Source: an uncultured Lachnospiraceae bacterium
Lineage (GTDB): Bacteria > Bacillota > Clostridia > Lachnospirales > Lachnospiraceae
DNA: 7,320 nt
Reading direction: 5' to 3'
Assembly: GCA_958405355.1 (NCBI GenBank)
Contig: CATYEA010000092.1
Coordinates: forward strand, 1 to 7,320
Shown: positions 1-5,981 of the stretch, piece after piece
Layout: the number at the start of each line of letters is the position of its first letter
Numbering within the stretch: the stretch's first letter is position 1
Program-made: the position numbers and the translations under genes
The notes under the pieces: generated by a model
The model's database searches: none
Seen by the model: only the letters and a program-made list of their open reading frames with translations
Told to the model about the DNA's origin: nothing

Positions 1-98
1 TCGCCGCCGTATTTGGCCGAACTGATATAGAGCAGCTTTGTCGAATTGCGGATATTTTTGTTTTCATTTAAAACAATGTCATAACGATTTGTACTCAT
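1..98 (-). CDS. AraC-family transcriptional regulator, N-terminal fragment
   Basis: Reading the minus strand from the ATG at 98-96 gives 32 complete codons (MSTNRYDIVLNENKNIRNST, then KLLYISSAKYGG) before the window ends. A strong ribosome-binding site, AAGGAGG on the minus strand (104-110), sits 5 bases before the start, so the start is well supported. The segment with LLYISSAKYGG resembles the beginning of the cupin-like ligand-binding domain of AraC-type regulators found beside sugar ABC operons in Lachnospiraceae; this is recognition from memory. The HTH DNA-binding domain, which would be C-terminal, is outside the window, so the family call rests on a short stretch. The divergent position, sharing a 227-bp intergenic region with the transporter operon, fits a local sugar-responsive activator. 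Another cupin-containing protein is possible. Confidence 0.6.
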   Translation of the reverse strand, partial: MSTNRYDIVLNENKNIRNSTKLLYISSAKYGG

Positions 99-115
99 AA
101 TTTCCTCCTTACATA

Positions 116-144
116 ATTATAATACAGTCTTTACAGACTAGCAA
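116..144 (-). promoter_or_regulatory. Candidate promoter of the AraC-type gene
   Basis: On the minus strand, TTGCTA (144-139) and TATAAT (121-116) are separated by 17 bp, a good SigA-type match. The -35 box abuts the palindrome at 145-164. The caveat is that transcription would start near 109-110, at the edge of the ribosome-binding site, leaving a very short leader. A weaker alternative further upstream (TTGGTA, 16 bp, TACTAT), overlapping the palindrome, is therefore also possible. A 5-bp inverted repeat (126-130 and 135-139) overlaps the spacer and the last base of the -35 box. Confidence 0.4.
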
Positions 145-164
145 TGCAAAATAGTAATTTTGCA
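145..164. promoter_or_regulatory. Perfect palindrome, candidate regulator operator
   Basis: TGCAAAAT (145-152) and ATTTTGCA (157-164) form a perfect 8-bp inverted repeat around the 4-base spacer AGTA. It lies next to the -35 box of the divergent regulator gene and 83 bp upstream of the -35 box of the transporter operon. That placement fits an operator for the divergent AraC-type protein, possibly acting on both directions. AraC proteins often bind direct repeats, so an inverted arrangement is not diagnostic. The stem lacks a following T-tract and lies upstream of both genes, so a terminator is unlikely. The site is seen; the binding protein is inferred. Confidence 0.55.
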
Positions 165-176
165 CAAAGAAATACC

Positions 177-231
177 AAAAAATACATATATACTGAACAA
201 AAAAACGAAAAATAACAATATATATAAAAAA
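177..231. other. A-tract-rich segment upstream of operon promoter
   Basis: Four runs of five to seven adenines (177-182, 199-205, 208-212, 226-231) lie in a very AT-rich stretch just upstream of the proposed operon -35 box at 248. The spacing is only loosely helical. Such DNA may be curved, and the run at 226-231 falls where an UP element would contact the RNA polymerase alpha subunit. The base composition is seen; the function is inferred. Confidence 0.3.
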
Positions 232-247
232 GATAGCAATAAATCGA

Positions 248-275
248 TTGAATAGAATCTGGAATAAGTTATACT
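248..275 (+). promoter_or_regulatory. Candidate SigA promoter of the transporter operon
   Basis: TTGAAT (248-253) and TATACT (270-275) are separated by 16 bp. Transcription would begin near 282 and give a leader of about 44 bases, in which I see no riboswitch or strong hairpin, before the ribosome-binding site AAGGAGG at 312-318. The slightly short spacer and imperfect -35 suit a promoter helped by an activator. I see no convincing cre (CcpA) site in the region. Confidence 0.5.
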
Positions 276-325
276 AGGAATATAAAGATAGAACGACTAT
301 TTTATCATTTTAAGGAGGAGAAGAA

Positions 326-1681
326 ATGAAAAAAAGACTTTTAAGTTTATTCTTATGCGCAGCTTTAGCTGCGACAGCTCTGGTTGGCTGTGGCGGCGGC
401 TCAAAAGAAACAAAGGCTGCAGAGACTACAGGCGAAGAAACGACGGCTGTGGGCGAAGATGTTACAATCAAAGTTGCAGCGATTGAAACCGCTTATGGTT
501 CAGAAATGTGGCAGAAGGTATGCGATGCTTTTACTGAACAGACCGGTATCAAAGTTGAATTGACAACAGACAAGAATCTTGAAGATGTTATCGGCCCATC
601 CATGCAGGGCGGCGATTATCCGGATGTTGTTCATTTGGCAACAGGACGTGAAGCAGCTCTTACAGAGCAGTTCATCAAAGGAAACCTTATTGCTGATATT
701 ACAGATGTTTTATCCATGCAGGTTCCTGGAGAAGAAGCTATTGTTTCTGACAAAATTGCAGGTGGATTTACAGAGACATCTTTGACAAATCCTTATGGCG
801 ATGGAAAAACATATCTTGCACCAATGTTCTATTCTCCATGCGGACTCTTCTATAATGCAGGTCTTTTGGATGAAAAAGGTTGGGAAGTTCCAACAACATG
901 GGATGAAATGTGGGAATTAGGTGATAAAGCTCTTGAAGAAGGTATTTACTTATTCACATATCCGACAACAGGTTACTTTGACGCATTCTTCTATGCCCTG
1001 ATGTATTCCGCTGGCGGCGCAGAATTCTTTGATAAAGCTACGAATTACGAAGAAGGTATCTGGGATACAGAAGAAGCTAAGACATGCTTCGATATCGTTG
1101 CAAAATTAGCTAAATATACAAATCCAATTACACCGGCTCAGGCAAACGATCAGGACTTTACACAGAATCAGCAGTTAGTTCTTGACAATAAAGCAATCTT
1201 TATGCCAAACGGTACATGGATCGTTGGTGAAATGGCAGAAGCTCCTCGTGCAGATGGTTTCAAATGGGGCATGACAGCGCTTCCATCCATTGAGGCAGAC
1301 GGAGATCAGTACAGCTATACATGGTTCGAGCAGGCATGGATCCCATCCGGAGCAGCTAATGTGGACGCTGCAAAACAGTTCGTTGCTTTCCTTTACAGTG
1401 ATAAAGCGTGCGAGATTTTTGCAGAAGCAGGAGCAATTCAGCCGGTACTTGGAATCGCTGATAAATTAGAAGGCGATAACGTAATGTTCTATTCCATCTA
1501 TGATAATGGCGCAAAAGCTGCTATGGGCAACTTTGCAGCATTTGAAGCAATCCCAGGCGTAGAAGTACGTACCGTATTCTTTGATCCTGTAAACTCTTTA
1601 GTATCCGGTGAAATGACCGAAGAACAGTGGATTGAAGGTATTAAAACGGCAAGTGATCAGATGCGTGCTAACTTAAAATAG
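326..1681 (+). CDS. Sugar-binding lipoprotein of ABC importer
   Basis: This 451-residue protein is an extracellular solute-binding protein of family 1, the CUT1 oligosaccharide type. It would be anchored on the outer face of the membrane and deliver sugar to the two permeases. Residues 1-21 form a lipoprotein signal peptide: KKR, a hydrophobic core, then the lipobox LVGC with the acylated cysteine at position 22. A Gly/Thr/Glu/Lys-rich linker runs to about residue 45, before the folded domain begins (VTIKVAAIE). The length is normal for the family, and AAGGAGG at 312-318 supports the start. Similarity in style to NgcE-type N-acetylglucosamine/chitobiose-binding proteins suggests an amino-sugar-containing ligand. 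The phosphorylase downstream points to galacto-N-biose or lacto-N-biose. The ligand is inferred from context and cannot be read from the sequence. It is first in the operon and followed by a stem-loop, as is common for highly expressed binding proteins. Confidence 0.93.
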   Translation: MKKRLLSLFLCAALAATALVGCGGGSKETKAAETTGEETTAVGEDVTIKVAAIETAYGSEMWQKVCDAFTEQTGIKVELTTDKNLEDVIGPSMQGGDYPDVVHLATGREAALTEQFIKGNLIADITDVLSMQVPGEEAIVSDKIAGGFTETSLTNPYGDGKTYLAPMFYSPCGLFYNAGLLDEKGWEVPTTWDEMWELGDKALEEGIYLFTYPTTGYFDAFFYALMYSAGGAEFFDKATNYEEGIWDTEEAKTCFDIVAKLAKYTNPITPAQANDQDFTQNQQLVLDNKAIFMPNGTWIVGEMAEAPRADGFKWGMTALPSIEADGDQYSYTWFEQAWIPSGAANVDAAKQFVAFLYSDKACEIFAEAGAIQPVLGIADKLEGDNVMFYSIYDNGAKAAMGNFAAFEAIPGVEVRTVFFDPVNSLVSGEMTEEQWIEGIKTASDQMRANLK

Positions 1682-1706
1682 TCGAAAATAATATTTATCT
1701 TAATGG

Positions 1707-1736
1707 CGGCGGGCAGGAGAATCTGCCCGTCGTTTT
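1707..1736 (+). terminator. Partial terminator/stabilising stem-loop after binding-protein gene
   Basis: A 10-bp GC-rich stem, CGGCGGGCAG (1707-1716) with CTGCCCGTCG (1723-1732), contains one G-U wobble and closes a 6-base loop. Only four T residues follow (1733-1736) before the sequence breaks to CAA. This is intrinsic-terminator-like but probably leaky. It lies 25 bases past the binding-protein stop and before the permease genes, a usual place for an element that makes the binding-protein mRNA more abundant than the permease mRNA through partial termination or protection of the 3' end. Confidence 0.75.
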
Positions 1737-1743
1737 CAATTTG

Positions 1744-1760
1744 TGAAAATAAAATTTTCA
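1744..1760 (+). other. AU-rich hairpin before permease ribosome-binding site
   Basis: TGAAAAT (1744-1750) and ATTTTCA (1754-1760) are perfect inverted repeats around AAA. The repeat ends one base before the permease ribosome-binding region. The stem is weak and the loop tight. It could be a processing site, a modest translational control element, or chance in AT-rich DNA. Confidence 0.3.
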
Positions 1761-1780
1761 GAAAGGGACGATATTTTATG
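1761..1780 (+). promoter_or_regulatory. Ribosome-binding site deciding the first permease start
   Basis: GAAAGGGA (1761-1768) precedes the ATG at 1778-1780 by about 9 bases. An in-frame ATG at 1703 would add 25 residues, but it falls just outside the stem of the upstream hairpin, has no Shine-Dalgarno sequence, and would put polar, basic residues unlike any permease N-terminus ahead of the protein. The 1778 start is therefore preferred. Confidence 0.75.
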
Positions 1781-2662
1781 AAGAAGGATGGAAAGTTAAA
1801 AGGCTTTTTAGCACTTTGTATTGCACCGGCCGTTATTCTTTTTTTCATTTTTATGATCGTGCCTACGTTTAATGTATTTCGGATGTCTCTGTATGAAAAG
1901 GGTGCTTACACACCCGGGGAAACCTTTGTAGGGTTAAAGAATTTTCGAACACTCATTTCGGATACTAAATTTATTCAGTCCATGCAGAACATGATTTTGC
2001 TGGTTGTCGTAGTCACTATCATTACCTTTGCTTTTGCACTGGTATTTGCGGGTATTTTGTCGAGGGAAAAAATAAAAGGACAGAACTTTTTCAGAGTTGT
2101 ATTTTATATACCGAACATTTTATCCGTTGTTGTTATTTCAGGTATCTTTTCAGCAATTTATAAACCGGAAAATGGTATGTTGAACAGTATTATCGGAGTA
2201 TTTCGGGATATGACCAATCCGATTCTCTGGAAAGGTGAGAAGCTTGTCATGGTCAGCGTTATCATCGCCATGGTATGGCAGGCCATCGGATATTATATGG
2301 TCATGTATATGGCATCCATGTCCAGTGTGCCGGAAAGTTTGTATGAAAGCGCCAGTCTGGACGGTGCCGGACGTATTGAACAGTTTTTCCATATTACCAT
2401 ACCGTTAATCTGGACAAATATTCGGACAACCTTAACATTCTTTATCATTTCAACGATTAACATGGCATTCTTGTTTGTTAAGGCAATGACTTCCGGCGGA
2501 CCAAATGGTGCGTCAAACGTTGCATTGAACTATATGTACAGTCAGAAGGATGCTGGTCTGTTTGGGTACAGTATGGCAATCGGTGTTGTAATCTTCCTGT
2601 TTTCCTTTGCCCTTTCGGCATTGGTAAATAAAGTTACAGAACGTGAACCATTGGAATTCTAA
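1778..2662 (+). CDS. ABC sugar permease, MalF/UgpA type
   Basis: From the preferred ATG this is a 294-residue integral membrane protein with about six hydrophobic helices (roughly residues 11-30, 71-94, 107-128, 157-178, 214-235 and 264-284). It forms one half of the transmembrane channel of a CUT1 importer. The cytoplasmic EAA loop that docks onto the ATPase is visible at residues 190-209. It begins ESASLDGAG, so the usual second-position alanine of EAA is serine, and ends with the family's IPL. A short basic N-terminus (MKKDGKLKG) precedes the first helix, as is typical of MalF-type partners. The stop at 2660-2662 overlaps the ribosome-binding site of the next permease by two bases, so the two are probably translated together in matched amounts. 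The substrate cannot be read from the permease itself. Confidence 0.92.
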   Translation: MKKDGKLKGFLALCIAPAVILFFIFMIVPTFNVFRMSLYEKGAYTPGETFVGLKNFRTLISDTKFIQSMQNMILLVVVVTIITFAFALVFAGILSREKIKGQNFFRVVFYIPNILSVVVISGIFSAIYKPENGMLNSIIGVFRDMTNPILWKGEKLVMVSVIIAMVWQAIGYYMVMYMASMSSVPESLYESASLDGAGRIEQFFHITIPLIWTNIRTTLTFFIISTINMAFLFVKAMTSGGPNGASNVALNYMYSQKDAGLFGYSMAIGVVIFLFSFALSALVNKVTEREPLEF

Positions 2663-2674
2663 GGAGGAAGGATA

Positions 2675-3565
2675 ATGAAAAATAAAAATGAATCCACTTC
2701 CGCGGAACGCTTGTATAAAGTATTTATTTATGTGGCATTGCTTACGCTGGCCATTGTAATTATCGTTCCGGTAGCATGGGTATTTATGGCTGCATTTAAA
2801 GAGAACAGTGAGTTTTATGGAAATCCATGGACACTGCCGGCCGGTTTGTATTGGCAGAATTTTGTAAATGCGTGGAATACGGCGAAGATGGGCGAATATA
2901 TGCTGAATTCAGTAATAGTGACCGCTTTGGCGCTGATCATTTTATTGGTTGTGGCATTACCGGCGGCCTATTGCCTGTCGAGGTTCAATTTCCGCGGACG
3001 TAAATTTTTAAATGGCTGTTTTATGGCCGGTCTTTTTATCAATGTAAACTATATTGTTGTGCCGATTTTCCTCATGTTGAGAGACGGAGACATCTGGCTC
3101 AATAAGATTATCGGCCGGGGATTTTTACTGAATAATCTGGTCGTGCTGGCCATTGTGTATGCAGCGACAGCTCTGCCGTTTACGATTTATCTGCTTTCCG
3201 GATATTTTGCGACCTTACCTCATGATTATGAGGAGGCGGCTTATATCGATGGAGCGAGTTATAACAGAGCTATGTGGGATATTATTTTTCCGATGGCAAA
3301 GCCGTCGATCATTACGATTATTTTATTTAACTTTCTGTCCTTCTGGAATGAATATATCATTTCAATGACGTTAATGAGTTCAGCGACAGGGCAGAGAACT
3401 TTGCCGGTAGGTTTGCTGAATTTAATGCAGGCGCAGCAATCTGCGGCAGAATATGGTATGATGTATGCGGGACTCGTATTGGTTATGCTGCCGACATTGA
3501 TTTTGTATATTTGTGTACAAAGCAAACTGACCGAAGGAATGACGGTAGGCGGATTGAAAGGATAA
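2675..3565 (+). CDS. ABC sugar permease, MalG/UgpE type
   Basis: This 296-residue integral membrane protein is the second channel half of the importer. Hydrophobic segments run at about residues 16-39, 76-100, 113-134, 152-175, 208-230 and 262-282. The EAA loop is clear at residues 187-206 (EAAYIDGAS, then FPMAKP at 205-210), including the invariant glycine. The protein ends VGGLKG, the common C-terminus of MalG-type subunits (typically GxxxGAVKG-like). The start is fixed by AAGGAGG at 2661-2667, 7 bases before the ATG and overlapping the previous gene's stop codon. Together with the upstream permease and the ATPase at 5979-7145 it completes the transporter. Function as a sugar permease is firm; specificity comes only from context. 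Confidence 0.94.
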   Translation: MKNKNESTSAERLYKVFIYVALLTLAIVIIVPVAWVFMAAFKENSEFYGNPWTLPAGLYWQNFVNAWNTAKMGEYMLNSVIVTALALIILLVVALPAAYCLSRFNFRGRKFLNGCFMAGLFINVNYIVVPIFLMLRDGDIWLNKIIGRGFLLNNLVVLAIVYAATALPFTIYLLSGYFATLPHDYEEAAYIDGASYNRAMWDIIFPMAKPSIITIILFNFLSFWNEYIISMTLMSSATGQRTLPVGLLNLMQAQQSAAEYGMMYAGLVLVMLPTLILYICVQSKLTEGMTVGGLKG

Positions 3566-3574
3566 GGTGAAGCA

Positions 3575-3775
3575 ATGGAATTTTGGAAAGAACATGTCAA
3601 GGCCCGGGTTGTGCTGATCGCATTGTTTTTTATTGTGGGTCTTATTCTTGTTTTTGCAGGATGGAAAATGACCGGAAAGCTGGCAGGGCTGGGACTCATG
3701 ATATTGGGCGTCATTTTATTGCTGGCAGCACTGCTTATTTATAATAAACCATTTGAGACACCAAATAAGAAATAA
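3575..3775 (+). CDS. Small two-helix membrane protein, DUF6903-like
   Basis: This 66-residue protein has a charged N-terminus (MEFWKEHVKAR), a first hydrophobic helix at about residues 12-29, a short basic turn (GWKMTGK), a Gly/Leu-rich second helix at about 36-56 (containing GLGLMILG), and a hydrophilic tail, NKPFETPNKK. The pattern matches, from memory, the DUF6903 family of small proteins in Firmicutes sugar-transport loci; no function is known to me. A modest ribosome-binding site, AAGGTGA (3564-3570), overlaps the stop of the MalG-type gene, and the gap between the genes is 9 bp, so it is in the operon and probably coupled to the permease. It could be an accessory subunit or stabiliser of the importer, but that is inference from position. 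It has no signal-peptide cleavage site that I can see and is too short to be an enzyme. Confidence 0.82.
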   Translation: MEFWKEHVKARVVLIALFFIVGLILVFAGWKMTGKLAGLGLMILGVILLLAALLIYNKPFETPNKK

Positions 3776-3795
3776 TTAGTAAGGAATATTGGGAC

Positions 3796-5979
3796 ATGAA
3801 ACAGAACGAGACATTGAAAACAGGACGAGTAACTATTCCGACAAATTTGGATGTGGTGCCGGAAACAATTGAAATTTTAAAGCGCTGGGGCGCTGACGCG
3901 ATCAGGGACTGTGACGGAACTGAATTTCCGGAAGAGCTGACACATACAGGAGCAAAAATTTATTCAACGTATTATACGACACGAAAAGACAACGCATGGG
4001 CAAAGGCCAATCCGGACGAGGTGCAGCAATGTTATATTATGACCGGATTCCACACGGCGGTGGGCAGCAGACTGGAAATTTCTCTGATGAGCGGTATTTC
4101 GGAAGAATTGATGCAGGTGAATTTACGGGATGATATGAAACGCTGGTGGGAGGTCATTGATCGTTCCACAGGCGAAATTGTCCCGACAGATCAGTGGTAT
4201 TATGACGAAGAAAGCGGAAGTGTTGTCATTGAGAAAGCGGTAAAATTTCATGAATATACGGTAAGCTTTCTGGCTTATATTATCTGGGATCCGGTACATA
4301 TGTACAATGCGGTGACAAATGACTGGAAAGATTTTGAGCATCAGATCACATTTGACGTAAGGCAGCCGAAAACACACAAATATTCCATGGAGCGGCTTCG
4401 TAAGTTTTGTGAGGAGCATCCATATGTGGATGTGATACGGTATACAACTTTTTTTCATCAGTTTACCCTGATATTTGATAAACTGAAAAGGGAAAAATAT
4501 GTGGATTGGTATGGGTATTCTGCTTCGGTAAGCCCTTATATTCTGGAACAATTTGAAAAGGAAGTGGGCTATCCCTTCCGGCCGGAATATATTATCGACC
4601 AGGGATATTATAATAACCAGTATCGTATTCCGAGCAGGGAATTTAAGGATTTTCAGGCATTTCAGCGGCGCGAGGTGGCAAAACTCGCGAAGGAAATGGT
4701 GGACATTACCCACGAATATGGCAAGGAAGCCATGATGTTTTTGGGGGACCATTGGATTGGAACCGAACCATTTATGCCTGAATTTGAATCCATTGGCCTG
4801 GATGCTGTGGTGGGCAGCGTAGGCAATGGCAGTACACTCCGTCTGATTTCTGATATTTCAGGTGCTAAGTATACAGAAGGGCGTTTCCTGCCATATTTCT
4901 TCCCGGACACATTTTACGAAGGCGGGGACCCGGTAAAAGAAGCAAAAGTCAATTGGGTGACGGCCAGAAGGGCGATTCTCAGAAGTCCAATTGATCGTAT
5001 CGGATATGGCGGCTATCTAAAGCTGGCGCTGCAGTTCCCGGATTTTATTGAGTATGTGGAAAGTGTGTGCAATGAGTTCCGTGAATTATATAAGAATGCC
5101 CGGGGCACTGAGCCGTATTGCGTAAAAACTGTTGCAGTGTTAAATTGCTGGGGAAAAATCCGAAGCTGGGGCTGTCATATGGTGCACCATGCTCTGTATC
5201 AGAAACAAAACTATAGTTATGAGGGCGTGATCGAGGCGCTTTCCGGTGCTGCTTTTGACGTGAAGTTTATTTCATTTGATGATATACGGACGGATGCCCA
5301 TGTACTGGACGATATAGATGTTATTATTAATGTGGGCGATGGTGATACAGCACATACTGGCGGTTATGTATGGGAAGATGCGGAGGTAACTGCGAGAATT
5401 CGGGAGTTTATCTATAATGGCGGCGGTTTTATCGGTGTGGGTGAACCATCCGGGCATCAGTACCAGGGGCATTATTTCCAGCTTGCAAATATACTTGGTG
5501 TGGAAAAAGAAACGGGATTTACATTAAATTATGATAAATATAATTGGAAAGAGCATCCGGAACATTTTATCCTTGCAGATATTACAAAACCTGTAGATTT
5601 CGGTGAGGGTAAGAAAAATATTTACGCCTTTGAAGGAACGGAGATTTTAGTTCAGAGGGATAAAGAAGTTCAGATGGCAGTGAACTCCTTCGGAAAGGGC
5701 CGTGCGGTCTATATCAGCGGTCTTCCGTATAGTTTTGAAAACAGCCGGATTTTATACAGAAGTATACTTTGGAGTACGCACAGTGAGGACCAGCTTCAAA
5801 AGTGGTTCAGTACAAACTTTAATGTAGAAATCCATGCTTATGTAAAAAACGGAAAGTATTGTGTTGTAAATAACACTTATGAGCCGCAGGATACGGTAGT
5901 ATACCGTGGTGACGGAACCAGCTTTGAACTTCATATGGAAGCAAATGAAATCCGGTGGTATGGGATGGAGGAACAATAA
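3796..5979 (+). CDS. gnpA: 1,3-beta-galactosyl-N-acetylhexosamine phosphorylase (GH112)
   Basis: This 727-residue cytoplasmic enzyme (no signal peptide) splits Gal-beta-1,3-GalNAc and/or Gal-beta-1,3-GlcNAc with phosphate, with inversion, giving alpha-galactose-1-phosphate and the free N-acetylhexosamine. It matches the recalled Bifidobacterium longum enzyme (751 residues) along its whole length. The general acid is D318 in MMFLGDHWIGTEP, equivalent to Asp313. Other active-site positions align: R37 (Arg32), V167 and N171 in WDPVHMYN (Val162, Asn166), R215 (Arg210), W238 (Trp233), and R363, Y367 and F369 in EGRFLPYFFPDTF (Arg358, Tyr362, Phe364). Roughly, residues 1-440 are the TIM-like barrel, 441-660 an alpha/beta domain, and 661-727 a small beta domain. 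AAGGA (3781-3785) lies 10 bases before the ATG. Identical acceptor-site residues favour hexosamine over rhamnose substrates, but GNB, LNB and galactosyl-rhamnose phosphorylases share this family, so exact preference is unproven. Confidence 0.93.
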   Translation: MKQNETLKTGRVTIPTNLDVVPETIEILKRWGADAIRDCDGTEFPEELTHTGAKIYSTYYTTRKDNAWAKANPDEVQQCYIMTGFHTAVGSRLEISLMSGISEELMQVNLRDDMKRWWEVIDRSTGEIVPTDQWYYDEESGSVVIEKAVKFHEYTVSFLAYIIWDPVHMYNAVTNDWKDFEHQITFDVRQPKTHKYSMERLRKFCEEHPYVDVIRYTTFFHQFTLIFDKLKREKYVDWYGYSASVSPYILEQFEKEVGYPFRPEYIIDQGYYNNQYRIPSREFKDFQAFQRREVAKLAKEMVDITHEYGKEAMMFLGDHWIGTEPFMPEFESIGLDAVVGSVGNGSTLRLISDISGAKYTEGRFLPYFFPDTFYEGGDPVKEAKVNWVTARRAILRSPIDRIGYGGYLKLALQFPDFIEYVESVCNEFRELYKNARGTEPYCVKTVAVLNCWGKIRSWGCHMVHHALYQKQNYSYEGVIEALSGAAFDVKFISFDDIRTDAHVLDDIDVIINVGDGDTAHTGGYVWEDAEVTARIREFIYNGGGFIGVGEPSGHQYQGHYFQLANILGVEKETGFTLNYDKYNWKEHPEHFILADITKPVDFGEGKKNIYAFEGTEILVQRDKEVQMAVNSFGKGRAVYISGLPYSFENSRILYRSILWSTHSEDQLQKWFSTNFNVEIHAYVKNGKYCVVNNTYEPQDTVVYRGDGTSFELHMEANEIRWYGMEEQ

Positions 5980-5981
5980 TG
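5967..5981 (+). promoter_or_regulatory. Coupled ribosome-binding site and TAATG junction
   Basis: GGAGG (5967-5971), inside the last codons of the phosphorylase gene, lies 7 bases before an ATG at 5979-5981 that overlaps the phosphorylase stop by one base (TAATG). This decides the ATPase start over an in-frame ATG at 5955, which would add eight residues (MVWDGGTI) and lacks a comparable ribosome-binding site. Ribosomes finishing the phosphorylase could restart directly on the ATPase. Confidence 0.85.

Noticed and set aside
139..240. Direct repeat TAGCAAT at 139-145 and 234-240, which could suggest looping by the AraC-type protein.
   Set aside because: A repeated 7-mer is expected by chance in an AT-rich region of this size, and the surrounding bases do not match further.
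99..325. Possible riboswitch or small RNA in the divergent intergenic region.
   Set aside because: The predicted operon leader is only about 44 bases with no clear hairpin, and the remaining sequence is accounted for by promoters, the palindrome and A-tracts.
326..388. The signal peptide might mark a secreted enzyme instead of a transport lipoprotein.
   Set aside because: The LVGC lipobox, the linker and the family 1 solute-binding fold, together with the adjoining permeases, identify a transporter binding protein.
1703..1777. A longer version of the first permease starting at the ATG at 1703.
   Set aside because: That ATG has no ribosome-binding site, lies at the foot of a stable stem-loop, and adds a basic 25-residue stretch coded by the hairpin itself; the ATG at 1778 has a proper site.
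3259..3714. A 151-codon open frame on the minus strand across the MalG-type gene and the small membrane protein gene.
   Set aside because: It is antisense to two well-supported genes, has no convincing ribosome-binding site, and its translation resembles no protein I know.
4123..4752. A 209-codon open frame on the minus strand inside the phosphorylase gene.
   Set aside because: It is antisense to a gene that matches a characterised family over its full length; the long frame is a by-product of codon use on the other strand.
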